NCBI GenBank assembly: GCA_035772735.1
Contig: JASDFA010000002.1
Span: forward strand, 37,902,501 to 37,966,500
Origin: Datura wrightii
Taxonomy: Eukaryota; Streptophyta; Magnoliopsida; Solanales; Solanaceae
Length of the DNA: 64,000 nt
Direction of reading: 5' to 3'
Shown here one piece after another: positions 20,601 through 31,699 of this stretch (positions are counted from its first letter, which is position 1; every line of letters begins with the position of its first letter). Both the position numbers and the translations under genes were made by a program. The notes under the pieces are model-generated. The model had not been told where the DNA came from. It saw only the letters and a list, made by a program, of their open reading frames with translations, and searched no databases.

Positions 20601-22085
20601 TCTTTCTGATTCAACTTCTTTGGTCTTCCCCCTTTTCGAACTTTGCTCCCCCTCAACTTCTACTGCTCCCGAGTTTTGGGGTGCTCTTTCTGGTTCCACC
20701 TCCTTCAGCTGTAAACCACTCCTTGTGGTCACTGCATTTACCTGCTTCAGTTTCGGATCCGTGTCGCTAGGCAGTCCTCCTCTGGGCCTTGTATTTTGGG
20801 CACTGGCAAATTGCCCAAATTGATACTCAAGAGCCTTTGTCACTAACTGGTTATTTTTCAGTTCGGCTGCCAATTTAACATAGTCAGCCTGCAATTGCGC
20901 TTGATTAGCGATCATGGCCTTGAACATCTCCTCAATGTTGGGTGATGGTGGTGGAGGAGGGGCATTGTTATTTCTGAATTGAGATTGGTAGTTCTGTTGC
21001 CCTCCTTGATTTCTTTGCATACCCTGACCCGAACTTTAGCCCTTGTGGTTGTTGCTACCCCATGAAAAGTTTGGATGGTTCCTCCAATTTGAATTGTAGC
21101 CACTACCATACTGCTACTGATTTCTTTGTGCATTGCCCACAAAGTTAACCGAATCTGGGTTTGCTCCACAACACTCAGCAGAGTGCTCACTGCTTCCACA
21201 CACTTCACACCACATTTGCTGGACCGCATTGACTGAAGCTGAAGGCTGGTTCAAAGTCATGTTGCTGAAGTGGTTGTTCAATTGATTCTGCAAGGCAGCT
21301 ATCTGTGCAGTGATAGCTGTAAATCCATCCACTTCAAGCACTCCTGCTTCTTTCCTTGCTCCACCTCGTGATGAATCAGCATTCCATTCAGGATTGCCCT
21401 GTGAAATCCGGTTTAGCAAAGTGTACAGCTCCTCATAAGTCTTTTCCAGTGCTTGCCCTCCAGCTGCTGAATCTAGCAAAATTTTGGTATGGGGTTCCAA
21501 ACCCTCAATAAATGTGTGCACCAACACCTCATTGGACTGATGATGATGAGGACAGTCCCGCAACATGGAATTAAATCTTTCCCAGGCTTGATACAAATTT
21601 TATCCCTCCCTCTGTTTGAAACTTAGAATTTAACTTCTAAGTCTGGCTGTTTTACCAGAGGGAAAAAATCTTATCAAGAACTTTCGTGCAAGATCATCCC
21701 ACGTTGAAATAGAATTTGGTGGCTCAACTTTCAACCACCTCTTGGCTTCACCAAGTAATGAGAACGGAAACAATGTAAGTCGAACATAATCAGGTGACAC
21801 TCCAGCGGGTATATAAGTGTCACTTATCTCCAAAAAGTTCTGGAGATGCTGTTGTGGATCTTCATGAGGGAAACTGGTAAATTGCCCGCTTGTGTGCAAC
21901 AATTGCACCATATTTTGCTTGAGTTCAAATCTCCCTCCATGCTCTGGTTTGTGTATACTTGATGTAACATTGTTGGCATGTGGGATTGCCACCTCGCGAA
22001 CCGGCCTTGCTGCTGCTTCTTCGGGCACTAACACTGCCCTTACAACCGGTGGATTTTGTTGCTCCATAATAGTCTGTCTGAGCAA
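20601..22085 (-). pseudogene. gag: gag of E1 (Athila type), nearly intact
   Basis: Probable start MEQQNPP at 22067 (frame open from 22085). Capsid motifs: HLQNFLEISDTY, VRLTLFPFSLLGEAKRWL, SISTWDDLARKFLIRFFPS, LYQAWERFNSMLRDCPHH. A zinc knuckle CEVCGSSEHSAECC (CX2CX4HX4C) lies near 21190. It then enters the Q/N-rich part before protease. Only a few stops interrupt it (near 21630, 21110 and 21040). It forms the particle shell and binds RNA. It is the best preserved gag of the window and could have supplied or parasitised particles recently. Confidence 0.85.
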
Positions 22086-22294
22086 CTACAGCTTTCTTTG
22101 TAGAGCTTCTCTCCGTTTACTATGAAATATACGTTCAGACTCTATATAAGATTCCACCAGCTCTTTGTCTCTTGCCAGTGTTCACAGAAATCAAGTCTGC
22201 AAAATACAGGCTAAGACCAAGTTGTCAACACTTAAGAAAATAAAATAAAAATACAGTAAATTTACACTTAATACAATTTCACCAATTGCCTAGT
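22086..22294 (-). other. Leader of E1
   Basis: Non-coding between primer site and gag; a packaging signal would be expected here but none is recognisable. Confidence 0.5.
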
Positions 22295-22313
22295 CTCCCT
22301 GGCAACGGCGCCA
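22295..22313 (-). other. Primer-binding site of E1 (tRNA-Asp type)
   Basis: Element sense TGGCGCCGTTGCCAGGGAG, six bases after the LTR end; matches the 3' end of plant tRNA-Asp. Confidence 0.9.
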
Positions 22314-22319
22314 AAAATT

Positions 22320-23742
22320 TGTTCAGTGGTTCGTAAGGGTTAAAAACCGACACGCAAGTGCTCGTGGTCAAACAAGTAGTAAGTGGCTTTAGTAAGCCAA
22401 GTATCGATCCACGGAGACTCTGGATAAGTGAAAATTGCTCAAGTATACTATATTATATCTCACTTCTAAATATGCTGACAACAATGTAACCAACAATTAA
22501 ATAAGTTGTTTTATAAATTATATACTAAACTACAAACAATTATCTACTGTGAATTTAAACTATGGATATGAGCATGCCGAGGTTAAGAACATGTAATGAA
22601 CTGATTATAATCATAAATTGGTTAATCTTTTCTTCCAGTTGCTAGCCAAGAACATTAGCCAAGAGATTAAAACTCTCGTATTTAATCTCACTTAAGAATC
22701 ATAAACCATCTGTCTACATTTCCGTGATCAAATGCAATTCATGACCTAGCAATACAATTCTGGTTCCTAAATTGACTAATACGGCTTTCAAGTATATTTC
22801 TATCAGGAAAGCACATCAAAACTCAATTTTCCCAAATCAAGTAAAGAACAATATCCTATTAATTCACAACTTTCCAATTTCGTGCTCTCTCAAGTGAAAT
22901 CGGACTTTTTAGATGTACATTAATGTAGGCCACACACCAATGCAGTAAGAACAAGAATTAATAGAACAACATGGAAGGAAAAGATGAAAAACCATATAAT
23001 TAATAATCTAAATTCATCACAAGTGTTCATAACCTCAGCAAGGGAGGGAATTTGCCACTCATTTGTGGATTAATCATCCTAAAACAAGTGTTAATCATAC
23101 AAACAATTGAATTAGAGAAGAAAGAAAGAGAGAAAAAACCCTGAACTTTTCATCCCTCATCTGCCTGTAACCCACGTCCTTGCTCCACGAAGTCTGAATT
23201 ATGAAAAAATAAGCCTAAGTGTTCTATTTATACTAATGGGAATTTTTCCGGGAATAACAAGCAACGTTTCACGGAGTGCATCGCGGAGCACTGCCTCCGT
23301 GACACGGCGTGGACGCGGACCCTCACTGGAATTTGGGGGTCTAGGTATAAAGCATCAACGTGGCACGGCATGCAACGCGGAGGCTTGCCTTCGTGCCACG
23401 GAGCTGTCGCGAGGCTCCACTGGAATTTTAGCATTTTTCCACCCTTCAGGCAGAATGCCTCCGCGATGGCAGCGTGACACGGCTCCATCGCGGAGCCCCT
23501 TTAATTGGTGCAGTCCAATGCTTTTTCCTTTGTTCGCTTCCAAGTCCAACTCCGATATCCTCCAACATGCATTTTAGCTTCTCGAAATCACATTTTACCT
23601 ACAAAACAATGCTAATCATGTTGGTTAGTATAAATTCACATTTTATTACCAATTACATGAAGATGTATACACATTGCCCGATAAACAAGGCGAAAATGCT
23701 ACGGTTGAGTATCACTTTGGCATATAAATCTGCCCAAGATTA
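22320..23742 (-). repeat. E1 5' LTR
   Basis: TGTTCAG...AGATTA on the plus strand; the terminal CA has become TA. TATA box at 23224-23234 and the same hairpin block. Followed by the target duplication ACTTG. Confidence 0.95.
23224..23234 (-). promoter_or_regulatory. LTR TATA box (E1, 5' LTR)
   Basis: AGTATAAATAG in element sense; this is the copy that would drive E1 genomic RNA. Confidence 0.75.
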
Positions 23743-23817
23743 ACTTGCATATTATCCAAAAACACAAAAAAATATATATATAGTATTGTGTGGCACTAAC
23801 ATTTCTCTTGCAGCGTA

Positions 23818-25241
23818 ATGACTTCATCCAGGCAAGGAGACAAGGGCAAGGCACCCTCCACATCAAAAAGTAAAGGAAAGGGGAAGGCCAAGGAATCCCC
23901 AGACCCCAAAAATACCAAAGAGGCCATCATTTTCTATGCGCCTAACATGAAGGCACATTATGTTATTTGTGAAGGAAAGTCGATCACCACGGAGAAATGA
24001 TTCGATCTAGTGGAGCTGGGGAATTATTTCACAAATATCACTGCCCAATTCAACCTCCGCCAATGGCAAATATTTGTTGAGCCTCTCCCAGAGTACTACA
24101 CCAATCTAGTTCCAGAATTTTATGCTTCTTACTAGGCACGCCAAGAGGAAATGAAGCATAAGGGGAAGGTGGATGATTTCTTGCCTTCCCTTGGTCAGGG
24201 TCTGAGGTGTGGAGGTCGATATTACTTTGGCCACCATTAATGCATTGTTTTGGGTTGATGAGATCAATCTAGTAACTAAGTATGCATAAAGAGTGGCCAA
24301 CAAAGAAAATCAGTTCTATTGGATAGCTCCAATCATTGCCAATGGTCAGCCCTTATGGGCCTCCATGGGTGGTAAACTCTCAAGGCATGATCTTAAGTTT
24401 GAAGTAAAGATATGGCTGGAGTTTGTGTGCGGCTGAATTATTCCCTTGAATAATGACCAAAGAGTGAACTTGGAGGCAGCCATACTCATCGCCTATATCA
24501 TGACAAGGGTGCCTATCAACTTCGGGGAGATTGTGGCCATCCAAATGAAGCAAAAGGATAGGAAGTAGGGAATTCCCATGCCATATGTTGTGCTTATTTC
24601 CCAGTTGTGCTTATTATTCCCCAACAAGTCCCCTAGCTCTGCCATCGGGGTAATCAATATGGAAAGGAAGAGGGATGTCGAGGCACCCAAGGTGAAAAGA
24701 AAGAGGTTCCAAGCGTTTGAGACTCCGAAGGGCTTTGCCTCCCATGATATAGAGAAGACCCCCATTGCTCCCGAGCTCAATATATCGCACCCTGAAGTGT
24801 CATAGCATGCATCTGGAGAAGCACTATTTAAGGGGTCTTTACCTCCTCCCACATCCTCTCACCCAAGCGGAATACAGAGGCTAGCTGAGATAACACAATC
24901 TCATGAAGCCAACTGCAAAAGCTAGCCCAAAATCTCCCGGCTCTTATCTCCAGAATAGTGAAGAGGGAGATGAAGAATATGTTTGACAACTTGACTAAGC
25001 TCTACACCCTAGTATATATGGTGGAGGGAGTTGTCTCTTCTCTCCGAGAGAAAGTGCAAGAATTGAGGGACCAGGCTCTAATGGTAGACCCAGACTTGAG
25101 TGTCCTTGATGTAGCTATGGCTTCCCCATCCACAGCCTGAGGCCCTATCAATGATCTGTTTGAGGCATTAGGTAGGGAGGATGAACCACACTTGGGTGGT
25201 CTTGATGAAGATGAAGAGGCCAATGATGAGGAGGATGAGTA
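23818..25241 (+). pseudogene. ORF2 of E5 (putative plant transposon protein family, diverged)
   Basis: Start MTSSRQGDKGKAPSTSKSKG at 23818, right after the acceptor TTGCAG/CGTA. Order: lysine-rich N-terminus, FDLVELGNYFTNI, WQIFVEPLPEYYTNLVPEFYASY (in two pieces around a stop), VDITLATINALFWVDE, FYWIAPIIANG, WLEFVCG, LEAAILIAYIMTRVPINFGEIV, a lysine-rich stretch, a coiled-coil-like part (MKNMFDNLTKLYTLVY, LREKVQELRDQA) and an acidic tail DEDEEANDEEDE. At least six stops and one frameshift near 24190. Architecture agrees with E1 ORF2 although sequence identity is low. Confidence 0.7.
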
Positions 25242-27159
25242 GCTGATTTAGGGAGTTCCCACCACCCTTTGTTCTTCAAGTTTACATTGGGAAAATGTAC
25301 ATTCATAGTGGGGGTGGGTTGTGCAGTCTTGTGTTGTCTTCTTGTTGTCCTTACCGAGCAAAATTTCTCATGCTCTGGTTGATTGTTTTTTTATCATTGT
25401 GATTGAGTGCCCTTGTCGGGATTTTTGTTAAAAAAATAGTTGTTTAATGAATTGTTAGTGCTAATGAGGGATTATTCTAAATTGAAAAATGTTTTTGACC
25501 ACTTCTTTTATTATCGCCTTTGTTCATAGTAGTTAGTAAATAAACTCCAAGAGTTTTCTTTATAGCACGATTTTTTCTCAAGGAGAGATTCTTTTCTTTT
25601 CTTTTATTGTCGAACCAAGTGGCATTTCCCATTGATGGATTGAAAGGTGACTCTCTTAAGGGAAAATACCGAGTTAGAGTCCTTTTTGAATCAGTGATTG
25701 TGATGGCTTTTGAGAGATAGCACTAAAAATTTTCTAAAATGGCATTGAAAAGAAAAATGAGTTTTGAAGAAAAAGGGGCATTTGAATTTAAAAGCTGAGT
25801 ATTCTTTTCTCATAAATTGCACATTCCTTGTTTGGCTTTTAATTCACATGCTATCATGTTTTAAGTAATACCCTTATTGTGGTTGTGAAAATTGTGTGAA
25901 CCCCTTGGAGGGTGATGCTTTGTTAGTTAAGGTGTTAGCTGAATTCTCATGGATAAATGATTGTCTAGAACTTGCCCCAAGTGTCACTCAAGGCAAAATC
26001 CTAGATGTAGCGGCACTTAGAACATGATTTTAGGCTTTATTTTGATAGCTACTTCACCTATATGACCTCCTTGAGCATGAATCCTTGATAGCCAATGTTG
26101 AGCCATTAAACCTTTTCCTTGAGAACCACATTACAAGCCTATTACCCCTTTTGTAATCCCTCTTTGGCACCCATACTCCCTAGTGCTAGTTGTGAGAAGA
26201 AATGCAAAAATGTTAGTGGAATCCCAAAAGTGTGGTAATAGAAAAGAGATAGATGAGGCAAAAACCTAAGTTTGGGGGTTGCAAAATGGAAAATGGCAAA
26301 AAATGAAGTGAGCTTTAACGTGAGGTGGCACCACATTATGAAGAAATGAATGAATTGGTTGCATGAGAAGAACCGAATTGTGGAAAGGAGTTGCCTCTTG
26401 CTTAAATGAGATTAAAAGTGGTAACTAAGGGGAGATAAGGATAGCTCTTGTTTAAAAAAGTTAAAATGTTGTTTAAGGAGAGATAAGGTAGGGGTGATCT
26501 CAAGAGAAAATGGATTATGCAATAAAGTGCAAAAAAAGGGAATTAGGGAGGTCCTAGTAACTAGAACTAAAAAGTCAACCTACCTTTACCCCTAGCCTTC
26601 ATCATGACCTCCAAGTCCTAATTGATTATTAAGTGTAGCAACTCTACATTAGTGGCGAGTTACACGAAGGGCAAGCCTATGGGTCAAGATATGTACATGA
26701 AAATTTCTTTGTATGAGTGAGCGTATTTATAACATTCTATAACCCATATAAGTGTGAATTTCTTAGAAATTAAATGGGATTCTCTCTTGATTTGATGAGC
26801 ATCACTTCATTGGGGAACATACATGCACGTACCAAAAGAGGTGATTGAGAAGAATGTAGTGAGCTTTGAGGCGAACTTTGAATGTTAATTTTTTAATGAC
26901 TTAAGATTCTATATAAGCTTGCTTTGATCAACCATGCCCTTGTTTTGAATGAAGGAATCAACATTGAATCGTGCCAATTGATTTTGCTAATCTCTTGAAG
27001 CATTTGCATATAGTGTTGAGTCTCCTCTTAGTTGGTGAGACATTTTGGGGTTGTCTGAGTCCTAGTGGTCCCTTGTGAAAAATCTCATGTAGAGTGACAT
27101 GCCTACTCCAATTTTTCAGCGGTAAATAATTTCCTTGCTTGAGGACAAACAACGGTTAA
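25242..27159 (+). other. 3' non-coding region of E5
   Basis: No coding frame is credible. Three blocks recur in the E1 family in the same order: TTTCCC-N29-GGGAAA (25625-25665), GTCTAGAACTTGCC (25973-25986), and AAGGGCAAGCCTATGGGTCA within 26648-26693. Confidence 0.65.
25625..25665 (+). promoter_or_regulatory. Conserved TTTCCC/GGGAAA stem (E5)
   Basis: Encloses TTGATGGAT and TCTTAA at the same spacing as in E1, E2 and E7. Confidence 0.55.
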
Positions 27160-27171
27160 AGTTTGTGGGTT
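27160..27171 (+). other. Polypurine tract (E5)
   Basis: AGTTTGTGGGTT just before TGATGAGTTGG; preceded by CTTGAGGACAAAC, the usual Athila context. Confidence 0.65.
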
Positions 27172-27732
27172 TGATGAGTTGGTAATTTGTCAACTCATTA
27201 GGATTTTAAATATGAGCTTTTGCTTGATTTTCAAGTCATTTCGGAGGATTTTATGCTCTTTCTCTTTTGTTTTTGTAGGAATTCAACTTAAAGAGAGAAA
27301 TCAAGGAATTGAACAAGAGCATGGAGCTAAAGAAAAGGACTGACATTCCACCGGATGGGACCGGTGAAATGCAAGGCAAATGCTGGAGCCCAGTGGGTTG
27401 AAGTAAAGGGTGCATCGGCGGAATGCGGATCAGCACCTGCGACTGACGGTGCCAATGCAAAACTATAGCAAGAATCACTGTCCCCCAGCTTCATTGATAG
27501 GTGTCCCACAGATAGGCACTAATGAAATGTCGGTGTCTCGCAAGTGAGGCCATCGTCAGAAGGGAAAAAATCATCCAGCACGGGATTTGAGGAGCATTTT
27601 TAACCTACTTTTGTACATTCTTTAAAAAGTACTGAACATTACGTTCCTTCTAAGAATTAGAATATTGAATTGTACTGAATAGCTATTAATTTTCTAGAGG
27701 GAGAAGGAATAGAGTTAGCTTTTCTTCACCTT
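27172..27732 (+). repeat. E5 3' LTR, first part
   Basis: Starts TGATGAGTTGG. Holds a GC-rich block with a CACCGG/CCGGTG stem (27352-27369) and a CTTTAAAAA box near 27623. Interrupted by E4 after ACCTT. Confidence 0.7.
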
Positions 27733-29992
27733 TGTCACGACCCGAAGGTAGACCCGGATCACAACACGGGACAAGGAGCTCCGAGAAACTCCAAGTCGAC
27801 CCATGGAATGAACATATATCTAACTCAATTACTAAAACAAAAGAATCAACATGATAATCTTAGCGAAAGTCTAAAATAAACATAACATCAGAATACAATA
27901 TATGAAGCTAAATACATCCTTTTTGTCTGAGAAGTCTCTAAATATGATGAGCTGATGGGACAACACCCCAACTACTCGAATGAGCTAAAAACCGAAAATA
28001 CAAAGGGAAATATGAATAAGCATGGTCCTCGTGAGATGAGGACTCACCAACAACTGTAAGATGCTAACTCTGAAGACTGGCTATGAACAGAGCTGAGTCT
28101 GAGTGTCGGGTCCTGTATGATGAAACCATACAACATAGAGTATACGGTCAATATGCGAAATGTACCGAGTATGCAAGGTAAGTAAAACCGCTTAAATAAG
28201 TAAAATCATTTAAAGACATGCATAATGTAAAACATAAACAATAAGAATCTGAGAGTAGGGCTTGCATGCATGCTTTCTGAAATCATGATCTCATCATAAC
28301 ATAACATAACATCATAACTGAATCTATTGACTAAAAGCGGAAATCTGATAGTCATGAGAAAAACTGAACATTGAGTCAAACTGGCCTTAGAACATATATA
28401 GATGTATAAATCTCATGAATGATGAACATGCATAACTGAAATCATGAGGAATAATGGGAAACTTATCTTTTAACTGACATACCACGATAGAGCTTATGTG
28501 ATCCCAACTATCACACTCAAGTGGGAAGAACTGTCAAAAGTTTTTCTAGGGCTAGGGACGATACCATGATATCGATATCAAGCTCGTGGCCCAATAGGGT
28601 AGGGGATAGCTCACAAGGGAGGTCCCAAAGTAATATATATAAGAATAAACCTACGTTTGTGCGTAGTTCTGAGGCATAGGGTGATCGACCCTTAGCCTAC
28701 TCAATGCTAGACACTACTCCCAAAAACATGCATATGCTCTCCATCATTTTTCAATGAAGCTTACAATTGTCAAGTAACGAAGCTCAATAATCAAATACAT
28801 CTCAAATCTGAAATCATGAATAGGAGAAGCTTTAGCTCAAAACATACCACAAGCTGAAAGATAATTGGGAGTCTTCGCTCCAAAACTATGTGGTAAGCTT
28901 AATTTGAGAAACTCATAAATCATACTTAAACATGTGGGCATTGCCCAACACCTTAAAATTCTTGAAAATACTCAATTCATTTTGAAAACATGATTATAAA
29001 CATGGGTAGCTTGAAAACTTTCTTTTCATCATAATATCTCATCATAATCATACATTCATCACAAATCTCATCTTTCATGAACTTTCAATAATTGGGCATT
29101 TTGATTTAATAAACTTAGAAAATGATTTTTCATTGGAAATAACATAAAACTTGGCCATGAATCATAATTCAACAATAGAAACATATTTAGATCATACCCA
29201 TGCAGAGAATTAGGAATTTCATGCATTAGGTTAAAACCCCATAGAATTGACATAGGAAATTCATGATTTAAAAAGATATTGCGCATGGGTGCGAACAGAT
29301 TCACCCATTTATAACCCTACATACCTAATTATAGGCCGATTCTTACTCTTCTTTGATTTCCCAAGAGGAATTGAAGAGATTTTGAAGAAGAACAAGATTG
29401 ATCACCCCCTCTAACTTTCTATTTTTGCATGTATGAATGAGAATGGCCTAAAATGAACTTAACCCTCTTAAAAGTCATAATTAATAATGCCAAAACGACG
29501 TAGTTTAGGCCTTAGGATCTTAGCAATTATAGAAAAGCCCTTACTAAATTTGCAGATATTAACTACCAGTCAGTCCCCAGGAGGGACATGACGACTCGTC
29601 ACCTCTGGCCATGACTTGTGGCATCGTCCTTCAAGTACATTGCTTATCAATTCATCTGGGCTTGTCACGAGTAACTTCATGATTCGTTACTGGTGACCAT
29701 GACTCGTGATCACCACTCATCATGTGCACTACCTTAATCTCAATCAAACCTTTCCCTACTGGCCACGACTCATCCCATGAATCGTGGGCCTGATCACGAC
29801 TCGGGGTCACATCTGTGGGGAACCAAATTCCAAAATTTCTACTTACCTTCTGAGCCTCACCACAAGTCACATCTCGACTCGTGGTCTGCTCCTACGGGTC
29901 ACCTCATGACCCGTTCTGTGTCTTGATGCCAATTTTAAATTTTTCTCCGTTTCAACTCCCGACACTTATCTTTAGGCTTATGGGGTATAACA
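27733..29992 (-). repeat. E4 3' LTR
   Basis: The U3 part (about 29580-29900) is full of CACGACTCGTGG-like palindromes, for example the 11-base arms 29763-29773 and 29777-29787 with one mismatch and a 3-base loop. A TTTTAAGAGGG box near 29470 may serve as TATA. Confidence 0.95.
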
Positions 29993-30006
29993 ATATCTCC
30001 CCCTTG
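29993..30006 (-). other. Polypurine tract (E4)
   Basis: Element sense AAGGGGGAGATATT directly before TGTTATACCCC. Confidence 0.85.
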
Positions 30007-30249
30007 GGAACATTCCTCCTCGATTATTGGAAAACATAAAAAAAGTAGAGAAATATAATCATCATATTCAAATACTGATCATTTAAGAAGAAAACTGACG
30101 GAATGACCATCTTCAATTCAAACTATATAGTTGAATTAAATCCATGAATCATATATACATCCACATACATAAAAGAAACTTGGGCACATGAACTGAACAT
30201 GAAAACAAAAAAGATTCTTAGAGAAAAAATTGATACCTCAAGCTGGAAC

Positions 30250-31500
30250 TGAGACGGTAGAGAATAGATGTGGGTATATAGCCATAATTTCTGCTTCGAC
30301 TTTCCATGTAGCTCATTCAACATGCTGATACCTACATAAAACTTTGACTGAAGCTACTTCCTAGTTTCTTAAACTTCAAGCCTGACGGTCCAGTATTTCC
30401 ACCGGAACCTCCTCATAACTAAGACTGTCCTTCACACCAACACTTTCTATCGGGACAACTAGAGCTGGATCACCCAAACACTTCTTTAAGAGCGACACAT
30501 GGAAAACAGGATGCACAAAAGCTAATTTTGAGGGCAACACCAATTCATAAGCCACCTTGCCAACCCGTTTCACAATTCAGTAGGGTCCAACATAACGAGG
30601 GATGAGTTATCCTTTACTTCCAAACCGCATCACTCCCTTCATAGGAGATACCTTCAGAAACACCCAATCATCCACCTCGAGTTCTAATTCTCTCCTTCTC
30701 ACATTAGCATAGGACTTTTGGTGACTTCAAGCTATTTTCAACCTATCCTGCATGAGCTGAACCTTCTCCATATCCTCGTGGACCGTATCTGGTCCTTTTA
30801 TCGCAGCTTCACCAACTTAAAACCAACTAATGGGCGATCTACATCTCTGCCCATAGAGAGCCTCAAATGGAATCATCTGAATACTGGAATGGTAGTTGTT
30901 ATTGTATGCAAAATCGATAAGAGGAAAATGATCATCCCAACTACCCTTGAAGTCATTCATGCATGCTCTCAACATGTCTTCGAGAGTCTGAATTGTCCAC
31001 TCCGCTTGACCATCCATTTGCGAATGAAATGCTATGCTGAGCTTAACCTGAGTACCAAGTCATTTTTGAAACGACCTCCAAAACTGAGAGGTAAATTAGG
31101 TACCTCTGTCTGATATGATAGACAAGGCACTCCATGCAATCGAACTAGCTCTTTGGATATATAGTTTGGCATAATTCTCCATTGAATCCGTCATTTTGAC
31201 CGGTAGAAAATGAGAGGCTTTGGTCAGCCTGTCTACCACAACCCAAATGGAGTCATATTGCCTACGAGTGCGAGGCAACCTTATGACGAAGTGCATATTT
31301 ATTTCTTCCCACTTCCAAGTAGGAATACTGATATCCTGAAGCACACCTCCTGGTCTCTGATGTTCAACCTTTACTTTCTAACAGTTTGGGCACTTAGCTA
31401 TAAATCCCGCGATGTCGTTCTTCATGCCATTCCACCAATAGACTTCCCGTAAGTACGGTATTGGTGGCACCTGGATGGATACCTGGATCCGTGAGCCTTG
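30250..31500 (-). pseudogene. pol: pol: integrase with chromodomain-like C-terminus (E4)
   Basis: The zinc-binding end reads WWNGMKNDIAGFIAKCPNC (31380-31450). The core has INMHFVIRLPRT: the first catalytic aspartate (INMDF in relatives) is histidine. The second aspartate is in IISDRGT and the glutamate in GQAEWTIQTLEDML. The C-terminal part AYELVLPSKLAFVHPVFHVSLLKKC is followed by EILDRQ and, after stops, ASVKVL and ATW, the degenerate chromodomain-type ending of plant chromoviruses that can direct integration to heterochromatin. Stops and the D-to-H change make it inactive. Confidence 0.85.
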
Positions 31501-31699
31501 TGCAACAGCCAACTCCTCAAATCATCCACATAGGGAGCACATAAGCGATCCTGGTATCGAAGCACAACATCTCCCCCTTGGAGAAGACCTCTACCTTCAA
31601 ATTCTTAACGGCTTCCTTTAACTTTACCAAAATAGGGTCCTCATCTTGTCTAGCTTTTACATCAGTCACAAATGACGGTTATGATCTGTGCTGAAGAAC

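Larger units (their letters stand above)
13921..23742 (-). mobile_element. E1: complete, pol-less Athila element, TSD ACTTG
   Basis: Both LTRs are 1423 bp (13921-15343 and 22320-23742) and flanked by ACTTG (13916-13920 and 23743-23747). By hand count they differ at about 36 positions (2.5%). On the minus strand: LTR, primer site, gag, protease, stem-loop module, internal promoter, intron, ORF2, 3' non-coding part, polypurine tract, LTR. No RT, RNase H or integrase exists. It lies in the ORF2 intron of E5. Confidence 0.95.
13156..23813 (+). other. Predicted intron in the ORF2 leader of E5, carrying E1
   Basis: The donor is TTCG/GTATGTATAT at 13156 and the acceptor TTTCTCTTGCAG at 23813, five bases before the ORF2 ATG. 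Without E1 and its target duplication it is about 830 bp. E1 and E2 have introns of 700 and 640 bp at the same place with the same GTATGT donor. In the E5 leader a short frame opens at 13083 and after splicing ends in TAATG, overlapping the ORF2 ATG. Confidence 0.65.

Noticed and set aside
22295..22313. tRNA-Asp gene
   Set aside because: Only the 3' terminal complement is present, next to an LTR end; it is a primer-binding site. No cloverleaf sequence surrounds it.
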